Shown: piece by piece, positions 5,955-10,661 of the stretch
Position numbering within the stretch: position 1 is the stretch's first letter
Layout of the letters: each line of letters opens with the position of its first letter
Assembly (NCBI GenBank): GCA_001940755.1
Contig: MEHH01000069.1
Coordinates: 1 to 10,661, forward strand
Direction of reading: 5' to 3'
Length of the DNA: 10,661 bases
DNA from: Candidatus Heimdallarchaeota archaeon AB_125
GTDB lineage: Archaea > Asgardarchaeota > Heimdallarchaeia > Heimdallarchaeales > Heimdallarchaeaceae
Notes under the pieces: model-generated
What the model was told of the DNA's origin: nothing
What the model saw: only the letters and a program-made list of their open reading frames with translations
Databases searched by the model: none
Program-made: the position numbers and the translations under genes

Positions 5955-6845
5955 TTAATCTAATTTTAACTCGTATCTGTAAGAAGGAGAAAACTCTACT
6001 CCCATTTTCTTGTATACACCTTCATTTTCCTGATCTACTAAAGCATGATAGATTTCTTCATAACCTTCTTTCTTTGCTTTATTGACCATGTAATCAAAAA
6101 CTTCCTTCAAAATGAACTTATGTTTTTGATCAAATACAGGAATTGATGATAAGAAAGATCTCTTGTCTTGTTCAGCTTTGTAAAGTAAACCATAAGAAAC
6201 AGCTTCATCCTTCTTAGCAATTACAAGAGAAATGGTCAAATCTCTTTCACGGAACATTTTCATGGTTTCATCAAAATTTGCCTCTTCAACCTCTTTTCGA
6301 GCTTTAAGATAGATTTTCTTGAATTTAGCTAAATGTTCATCGTTGTTCAGATCAAGTTCTTTAAAGTAATCTGGTGCCTTGTAATCTTTACTAGCAAACT
6401 TACTAGCTTTGAGGATAATTCTATTACCTGCTGCTTCTTTTTGTTCAAATCCCCATTTTTTAAGTAAGTCAGGAATATATCCATTATCAGATCTAGAGTA
6501 AGCATATACAGCTTGTGCACCTTTAGATTTGAGGAGTCCAATGGTTTTGTCACGTAGTTTTTCTTCTACTTCCTCATATCCCTTACGAATGAAAGGCATA
6601 TGTAGAGACCCCCATTGGACACCATCAACTTCTTGTTCTAAAGCGCTAGCAAGAAAAGCAACTAATTTATCACCATCATATAGGAAATGTCGAGTTTCAG
6701 GAGTGAAATTCTCGTTATTTTCATAAGCTTCTTTTAGCTGTTCCATTGTAGGATACCAAGGATCTTGAGGCCATTCACTTACTACCTCTTTTACTAATTT
6801 TCCAAGGTCTTTCAACCTTGATTCTTCATAAGTTTTAAATTCCAT
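5955..6845 (-). CDS. GNAT-family acetyltransferase, apparent tandem GNAT fold
   Basis: A 296-residue soluble protein, about twice a single GNAT domain. The N-terminal half (about 1-147) shows the order helix EFKTYEESRLKDLGKLVKEV, strands FLYDGDKLVAFLASAL and VQWGSLHMPFI, helix EEVEEKLRDKTIGLLKSKG, strand QAVYAYSR, then DLLKKWGFEQK, the usual GNAT ending. The C-terminal half repeats this: LTISLVIAKKDEAVSYGLLY, SIPVFDQKHKFILKEVFDYMVNKAKKEG, YEEIYHALVDQ, EGVYKKMGVEFSPSYRYEL. Neither half has a clean acetyl-CoA loop (Q/R-x-x-G-x-G/A); the sites read IRKGYEEVEEK and FDQKHKFILK, so one half may be structural. The acceptor substrate is unknown. The ATG at 6845 has AGGTG 8 nt upstream. It is divergent from a winged-helix regulator gene and probably controlled by it. 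Confidence 0.75.
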   Translation of the reverse strand: MEFKTYEESRLKDLGKLVKEVVSEWPQDPWYPTMEQLKEAYENNENFTPETRHFLYDGDKLVAFLASALEQEVDGVQWGSLHMPFIRKGYEEVEEKLRDKTIGLLKSKGAQAVYAYSRSDNGYIPDLLKKWGFEQKEAAGNRIILKASKFASKDYKAPDYFKELDLNNDEHLAKFKKIYLKARKEVEEANFDETMKMFRERDLTISLVIAKKDEAVSYGLLYKAEQDKRSFLSSIPVFDQKHKFILKEVFDYMVNKAKKEGYEEIYHALVDQENEGVYKKMGVEFSPSYRYELKLD

Positions 6846-6853
6846 TTTTTAAA

Positions 6854-6858
6854 CACCT
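6854..6858 (-). promoter_or_regulatory. Shine-Dalgarno AGGTG for the acetyltransferase
   Basis: AGGTG on the - strand lies 8 nt before ATG 6845, at good spacing, and supports that start. Confidence 0.55.
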
Positions 6859-6896
6859 AAAACAATTTTTTTATTCATGCTTTCTCAAGCATTGAG

Positions 6897-6906
6897 AGAC
6901 GCGTCT
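6897..6906. promoter_or_regulatory. Perfect 10-bp palindrome AGACGCGTCT, candidate operator
   Basis: The palindrome contains the only CGCG I noticed in this promoter, and stands out in an AT-rich gap. It lies 9-18 nt downstream of the - strand TATA box, next to the expected transcription start near 6890-6895. A dimeric regulator bound here would block acetyltransferase transcription. The divergent winged-helix gene is the obvious candidate binder, by position only. Confidence 0.45.
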
Positions 6907-6914
6907 TATAGACA

Positions 6915-6922
6915 CTTATAAA
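6915..6922 (-). promoter_or_regulatory. TATA box of the acetyltransferase gene
   Basis: On the - strand TTTATAAG matches the archaeal TATA consensus. Start of transcription would fall near 6890-6895, leaving about 45-50 nt of leader that contains the AGGTG site. Confidence 0.5.
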
Positions 6923-6944
6923 GCTTCTTGTCATTTAAGAAAGC

Positions 6945-6952
6945 TTATAAAT
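6945..6952 (+). promoter_or_regulatory. TATA box of the winged-helix gene at 7002
   Basis: TTATAAAT with a purine-rich stretch (AAGAAAGC) upstream, as in a BRE/TATA pair. Transcription would begin near 6973-6977, about 25-30 nt before ATG 7002. A weaker match (TTTAATAC, 6965-6972) lies closer. Confidence 0.55.
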
Positions 6953-7001
6953 GCACGGGAAACCTTTAATACATCAGAAGAAGCAATAAAGTGAAAATAC
7001 T

Positions 7002-7694
7002 ATGAAAACTCAAGATGTTCCTAATTCTAGTTTTAAACAAGAATCTATAATTCTGATTAAAGAGGATTCCAAAATGGAAATCATGTCGAATCCTATATAT
7101 TACCCAATATTAGCTTCACTCCGAGAAGGACCAAAAACTGTTAAGGAAATAGAAAGAGATTCTGAACCTTACTTCAAAAAAGAAGCTAAGAAAATGGGAA
7201 TTAGGGATGAGAAAGATATAGAGGATTATGTTGCTAAAAGAAAACGTTCAGACAAATCTCTATATCGATATATACAGCATCTTATTGAGTTAAATTTCGT
7301 TACTCTCTGGGGAAAAAGAGTAAATATGAAAAACCCAATGACTGAGAAACTCTTTGCTCGAACTGCTAAATTCTTCTTCGTTGAAGACTATTATGATAAA
7401 ATAGTATGTGAGGATCCAAATTGCATTGAGAGTATGAGTAAAATACTTAGTTTACTTTATGATATCCCCAAACCAGATGAAAAATATCTTGAGAAGTTTA
7501 CCAATGTTATGAAGAAAAGCTTTCAAGATGTCACAAATAAATTATTCAATGATAAACCAGAGGAATTTGTTAAGACACTTGACAAGCTTTCTGTATCAGA
7601 AGTCAAAGATGTTATTCAAACATTGGGAATAATTAATTTGGTGAAAAATGCAGATAAATATTCCAAACTTTTAGAAAGTCTAGAAAAGAAATAG
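7002..7694 (+). CDS. Winged-helix transcriptional regulator (ArsR-like) with long helical tail
   Basis: A 230-residue soluble protein. Residues about 25-108 form a winged-helix of ArsR type: EIMSNPIYYPILASLREGPKTVKEIE (compare the family pattern ILSNPxRxxIL), then the recognition helix RSDKSLYRYIQHLIELNFV and wing VTLWGKRV. Between them (about 54-83) lies a charged insertion, FKKEAKKMGIRDEKDIEDYVAKRKR, longer than in ordinary ArsR proteins. The segment MTEKLFARTAKFFFVEDYYDK follows. The C-terminal third is helical and lysine-rich. The ATG at 7002 has only a weak GTGA upstream (6991-6994) but fits the TATA box at 6945-6952; M25 or M28 are alternative starts that would keep the whole DNA-binding domain. 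Its divergent partner is the acetyltransferase gene, and the aminotransferase gene follows after 65 nt. It could control one or both. The signal sensed is unknown. Confidence 0.8.
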   Translation: MKTQDVPNSSFKQESIILIKEDSKMEIMSNPIYYPILASLREGPKTVKEIERDSEPYFKKEAKKMGIRDEKDIEDYVAKRKRSDKSLYRYIQHLIELNFVTLWGKRVNMKNPMTEKLFARTAKFFFVEDYYDKIVCEDPNCIESMSKILSLLYDIPKPDEKYLEKFTNVMKKSFQDVTNKLFNDKPEEFVKTLDKLSVSEVKDVIQTLGIINLVKNADKYSKLLESLEKK

Positions 7695-7730
7695 AAACAG
7701 TTATGATCTATAGGAATATTGCTTAATATT

Positions 7731-7738
7731 TTAATATA
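7731..7738 (+). promoter_or_regulatory. Possible TATA box for a leaderless aminotransferase message
   Basis: TTAATATA is centred about 25 nt before ATG 7760, which has no ribosome-binding site. Transcription would begin at or next to the start codon. Two AATATT words 10 nt apart (7715-7720, 7725-7730) lie just upstream and could be regulatory, though such words are common in AT-rich DNA. Confidence 0.4.
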
Positions 7739-7759
7739 CTAAATGAAATTTCTAACAGA

Positions 7760-9136
7760 ATGAAATTCGATGAGTTGAGTTTTTCTGAAGCACCATTAAT
7801 CAAGAATGAGCTTCCAGGAATAAAATCAAGAGAGATTTTGAGTTTACAAGAGAAACTTGAAGGTAGTCCAGTTTCCTATCCTAAAGGTTCTCCAATTGCC
7901 ATCAAACAGGGTTTTGGAGCAACTATAAAGGACGCTGATGACAATATCTTCATTGATTTCTTTGGAGGAGCAGGAGTATTAGCCCTAGGACATTGCAATT
8001 CTTATATCGATGAAAAAGTTAGAGAAGTTCAAAAGAAGATCACTCATACACTTGATTTTCCTACAAGGGTGAGAATTGATCTTGTTGAGAAAATTCAAGA
8101 AATTTTACCAGGGAATCTCAAAAACAACTCAAAGGTGATCTTTGGAGGACCAACAGGATCTGATGCAGTTGAAAGTGCAATAAAACTCTCAAAAACCATC
8201 ACAAAAAGACATGGAATTATTGCTTTTGAAGGTGCATATCATGGGATGACATCTGGAGCTCTAGCTCTAACATCTGGAAAATTTTGGAAGAAAAACTATA
8301 TGCCTTTGATTCCAGAAGTACATTTTGTTCCTTATGCCTACTCATACAGATGTCCTTTCAGATCTAAAACAGCTGTAGAGTGTGCTGAGGCTAGTGCAAA
8401 TTACTATGAGCATGTACTGGAAGATCCTCATTCTGGCGTGGTAGATCCTGCTATGACAATTATTGAACCTATTCAAGGAGAAGGAGGTTCGATTGTTCCT
8501 CATGAGAGTTTTATTAGGAGAATAGCTGAAATAAGTAATAAGTACGAGGTACCTATAGTTTTTGATGAAATTCAAGCAGGTTTTTGCAGAACAGGAAAAT
8601 TCTTTTCTTCAGAGCACTCTAATGCAACACCTGATATTATGACACTCTCCAAAGCATTGGGGGGAGGATTTCCGCTCTCTGCGATAGCATATCGTCAAGA
8701 TTTAGATGTCTGGTCTAAAGCAGCTCATATTGGTACTTTTAGAGGAAATGTCAGTGCTATGGCAGCAGGGTCAGCTTCAATTGATTTTATGTTAAAAAAC
8801 AAACTTGCAAATTATGTTGAAGAACTTGGAGAGTATTTACTGAACAAACTAAAAACAATTGAGAAATCTTCCTCGATTGTAGGTGAGGTTAGAGGAAAAG
8901 GATTAATGCTAGGAATAGAAATAGTCTATGATAAGGATACTAAGAAACCATCTCCTGAATTGTGTTCTAAGATAAGAGACGAAATGTTCCAAAGAGGAGT
9001 GATCATAGAAATTGGTGGCCATTATGATAATGTACTACGTTTCCTCCCTCCTTTAATTATCACTAGAAAACTAGCTGAAACTGGAATTGAAATCTGTATA
9101 GAATCAATAGAAAAAGTAGAGAATAGTATAAAGTGA
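7760..9136 (+). CDS. dat: Class III PLP aminotransferase, 2,4-diaminobutyrate aminotransferase-like
   Basis: A 458-residue enzyme, the usual length for class III (omega-amino-acid) aminotransferases. PLP sites are complete: GPTGSDAVE (130-138) for the phosphate, Y160-H161-G162 stacking on the ring, the E236 region in IIEPIQGEGG, D269 in FDEIQAGF binding the pyridine nitrogen, Schiff-base K298 in LSKALGGGFPLS, and T326 in HIGTFRGN. Features that recall the diaminobutyrate:2-oxoglutarate aminotransferases (Dat of Acinetobacter, PvdH, EctB relatives) are an N-terminal LPGIKSREIL, GGAGVLALGH, PYAYSYRCPF at 191-200, EDPHSGVVDP and AHIGTFRGNVSAMAAGSA. That family makes L-2,4-diaminobutyrate from aspartate 4-semialdehyde and glutamate. 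A GABA, ornithine or lysine aminotransferase or an amino-acid racemase of the same fold is the alternative. A PLP decarboxylase encoded convergently next door supports Dat. The start ATG 7760 has no ribosome site and is probably leaderless. Confidence 0.82.
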   Translation: MKFDELSFSEAPLIKNELPGIKSREILSLQEKLEGSPVSYPKGSPIAIKQGFGATIKDADDNIFIDFFGGAGVLALGHCNSYIDEKVREVQKKITHTLDFPTRVRIDLVEKIQEILPGNLKNNSKVIFGGPTGSDAVESAIKLSKTITKRHGIIAFEGAYHGMTSGALALTSGKFWKKNYMPLIPEVHFVPYAYSYRCPFRSKTAVECAEASANYYEHVLEDPHSGVVDPAMTIIEPIQGEGGSIVPHESFIRRIAEISNKYEVPIVFDEIQAGFCRTGKFFSSEHSNATPDIMTLSKALGGGFPLSAIAYRQDLDVWSKAAHIGTFRGNVSAMAAGSASIDFMLKNKLANYVEELGEYLLNKLKTIEKSSSIVGEVRGKGLMLGIEIVYDKDTKKPSPELCSKIRDEMFQRGVIIEIGGHYDNVLRFLPPLIITRKLAETGIEICIESIEKVENSIK

Positions 9137-9814
9137 TTATTTATTAGAGGATCTGTATCTTCTTATTTTACTTGTTGATAGATCATGCTTTATTAAACCA
9201 ATTAGAATGATGAGAGCACTCACAACACCATCAAGAACTGGAACTCCAAGTTTCTTTTCCAATCTTTTGTCCATTCCTGTCATTCCTGCACAGCCTAGTA
9301 CAATCACTTCAGCTTTATCTTCAAGAATAGCTAGCTTAGCTGTTTCCAAGTACTTCTCTTCTTCTTTGAGATTTTTATGTATATCTTCTGGAGCTCTAAC
9401 TGAAGCTAAAACATCTTGGAGGTGATATTTTCTGATTAAAGCTTCCTTATTAGGTATAGACTGTTCAGTCATTGAGATAACAGAAAAACTATGACCTAAC
9501 ATGGATGCAAGTTTCATCGATGCTTCACCAATTCCAACAACAGGTTTATCGGTTATTTCTTTCATTGTATCTAGATTTGGATCACAATGACATGCAACAA
9601 TGAAACCATCATATTCCTTCTCATTTTCTCTAATTAGTTTAATCATACCAGGTGCAGCTTTTATCTGGTCTTCATAAGTTTCAATGAATTTTGGTGCATC
9701 TGGAGTATGAACACTCACAACTTGTATATCCTTTTCTACAAATGAGCCTGCAGTTTCTTGAATTGCTATAGTCATTTCCAAATCTCTATTTGGATTAATA
9801 ATCAAAATTTTCAT
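9137..9814 (-). CDS. Asp/Glu/hydantoin racemase-family protein
   Basis: A 225-residue cytoplasmic protein of the Asp/Glu racemase superfamily. It begins MKILIINPN, typical of the hydantoin/allantoin racemase branch. The two catalytic cysteines appear as C75 in IVACHCDPNLD and C175 in VLGCAGMTGMD, at the expected spacing of about 100 residues, so a two-base cofactor-independent racemisation is plausible. C77 in the same loop is an extra cysteine; the position is often a non-cysteine residue in relatives. The core ends with GVPVLDGVVSALIILIGLI, the standard final helix of this family, followed by a short basic tail (SKIRRYRSSNK). Its ATG overlaps the decarboxylase stop as ATGA, so translation is coupled and the protein probably serves the same pathway. 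The substrate cannot be told from the sequence: aspartate, glutamate, a hydantoin, or a diamino acid are possible. Confidence 0.82.
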   Translation of the reverse strand: MKILIINPNRDLEMTIAIQETAGSFVEKDIQVVSVHTPDAPKFIETYEDQIKAAPGMIKLIRENEKEYDGFIVACHCDPNLDTMKEITDKPVVGIGEASMKLASMLGHSFSVISMTEQSIPNKEALIRKYHLQDVLASVRAPEDIHKNLKEEEKYLETAKLAILEDKAEVIVLGCAGMTGMDKRLEKKLGVPVLDGVVSALIILIGLIKHDLSTSKIRRYRSSNK

Positions 9815-10661
9815 GATTGTAAACCTCTACTCGCAACTAGTTCTGCTTTCTCTTTCACATACGTAATGGTTGTCATTAATGTTTCTGCACTAGTAGGAGT
9901 TATTGCAACTAATCTCAAAACAACTTTATCGTCTAATTTAGTGAATGAAATAGAATGCTTTCCACTAGTTATGACTTCTTCATAAATCTCTTTTAAGAAG
10001 TCATTCATTTGATCTTCAGAAATATGTTTGTTCAAAATACGAAAACAGAGAATTCCTGTTTCTGGTTCATTACAAAGTTCTATTTCCAGATCGCTTTTCA
10101 GAGAGTTGTAGATTGTTTCTATAGCTTGAAGTGGTGATCTAAGCCTTTCGTGAATCTTGGAGATTCCCTGAAACTTAATTGACGTTACTAGCGATAATGC
10201 AGAAAATGGTCTAGTTGATGGAGGTGATTTCAAACCTGGACTTGGCACACTTTCTCCTTCTCGGTAAATATAGTCACTTAGTAATGACATTCGATTAAAA
10301 TCCTCTTTTCTTCGAACAAACAAAATGGAGTTTGGTATAGGAATCCCAAACTGTTTATGAGGATCCCAAGAAACAGAATCTGCAAATTCAATACCAAAGA
10401 ATCTATCTCTATATTCAGGAACTAATGAATAAGCTAAACCATAAGCACCATCAACATGCAACCAAGCACCAATCCTCTGACATATTTTTGAGAGTTCAAG
10501 AACATTATCAATTGAACCAGTAGAGGTTGTACCTGTGGTTGCAACAACGCAAAAAATATCGTGAGTTTCTTGTAACTGATTAACAGATTTTTGAAGCTGG
10601 AGAATATCAATTCTCCTATTTGAATCGACGTTTAACGTTATGAGATTCTTCTCTCCAAGCC
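9811..10661 (-). CDS. Group II PLP-dependent decarboxylase, C-terminal part (5' end outside window)
   Basis: The frame is open to the window edge, so 282 C-terminal residues of a roughly 450-500-residue enzyme are visible. Order: IFCVVATTGTTSTGSIDNV (36-53), WLHVDGAYG with D70 binding the PLP nitrogen, GIEFADSVSWDPHKQFGIPIP with Schiff-base K102, LFVRR, STRPFSALSLVTSIKFQG, and a C-terminal small domain (ETGILCFRIL ... VVLRLVAITPTSAETLMTTITYV). This is the glutamate / aromatic-amino-acid / 2,4-diaminobutyrate decarboxylase family. HVDGAYG replaces the more usual HVDAAYG. Its place beside a Dat-like aminotransferase suggests 2,4-diaminobutyrate decarboxylase making 1,3-diaminopropane; glutamate decarboxylase making GABA is the main alternative. 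Its TGA lies inside the ATGA that begins the racemase gene. An internal TTG at 10461 is not a start, because conserved sequence continues upstream. Confidence 0.88.
   Translation of the reverse strand, partial: LGEKNLITLNVDSNRRIDILQLQKSVNQLQETHDIFCVVATTGTTSTGSIDNVLELSKICQRIGAWLHVDGAYGLAYSLVPEYRDRFFGIEFADSVSWDPHKQFGIPIPNSILFVRRKEDFNRMSLLSDYIYREGESVPSPGLKSPPSTRPFSALSLVTSIKFQGISKIHERLRSPLQAIETIYNSLKSDLEIELCNEPETGILCFRILNKHISEDQMNDFLKEIYEEVITSGKHSISFTKLDDKVVLRLVAITPTSAETLMTTITYVKEKAELVASRGLQS

Noticed and set aside
5879..6085. 68-codon + strand frame
   Set aside because: It runs through the terminator A-tract and antisense to the acetyltransferase C-terminus; the product is a Lys/Leu-rich artefact.
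10461..10461. TTG at 10461 as decarboxylase start
   Set aside because: The conserved TTGTTSTGSID block and the W-L-H-V-D context continue upstream in frame to the window edge, so the gene is simply cut there.
1..10661. CRISPR array, insertion sequence, toxin-antitoxin pair or phage genes
   Set aside because: No regularly spaced repeats, transposase or integrase motifs, terminal inverted repeats or small paired genes of known toxin families were found on either strand.

Overview
The window reads as AT-rich archaeal chromosome, most likely from an Asgard (Heimdall/Loki-type) lineage. The evidence is indirect. There are TATA-box promoters, Shine-Dalgarno motifs of the GGTGA/GTGAT type, T-tract terminators, several long one-component winged-helix regulators, and a NosD-like beta-helix surface protein with many N-glycosylation sequons. 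No rRNA, tRNA or eukaryotic-signature gene is present, so the lineage is an inference. I see no insertion sequence, CRISPR array, integrase or replication origin.

Left part (1-2456, + strand): the 3' end of a single-domain retropepsin-like aspartyl protease, followed 20 nt later by a winged-helix regulator with a TTG start and a clear GGAG site. A separate gene then encodes a secreted, membrane-anchored right-handed beta-helix protein. It ends convergently against the next block.

Middle part (2548-5838, - strand): three genes in transcription order. The first encodes a small secreted protein with a calcium-loop-like aspartate cluster and a Pro/Gly-rich tail. The second is a long Lrp/AsnC-like regulator that looks internally duplicated. 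The third is a soluble PAS-histidine kinase-receiver hybrid. The regulator gene carries a strong hairpin exactly between its two halves.

Right-middle part (5955-7694): a protein that looks like a tandem GNAT acetyltransferase (- strand) and a winged-helix regulator (+ strand) diverge from a compact promoter. That promoter has two opposed TATA boxes and a perfect 10-bp palindrome near the expected start of the acetyltransferase transcript. This is a plausible regulator/target pair.

Right part (7760-10661): a class III aminotransferase resembling 2,4-diaminobutyrate:2-oxoglutarate aminotransferase (Dat) lies on the + strand. It meets, with no intergenic base, a - strand operon of a group II PLP decarboxylase (cut by the window edge) and an Asp/Glu/hydantoin racemase-like protein, overlapped by ATGA. 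Dat plus a group II decarboxylase is the known bacterial route from aspartate semialdehyde through 2,4-diaminobutyrate to 1,3-diaminopropane. Finding this set with a translationally coupled racemase-like gene in an archaeon is the most interesting metabolic lead. A GABA-type pathway remains an alternative.
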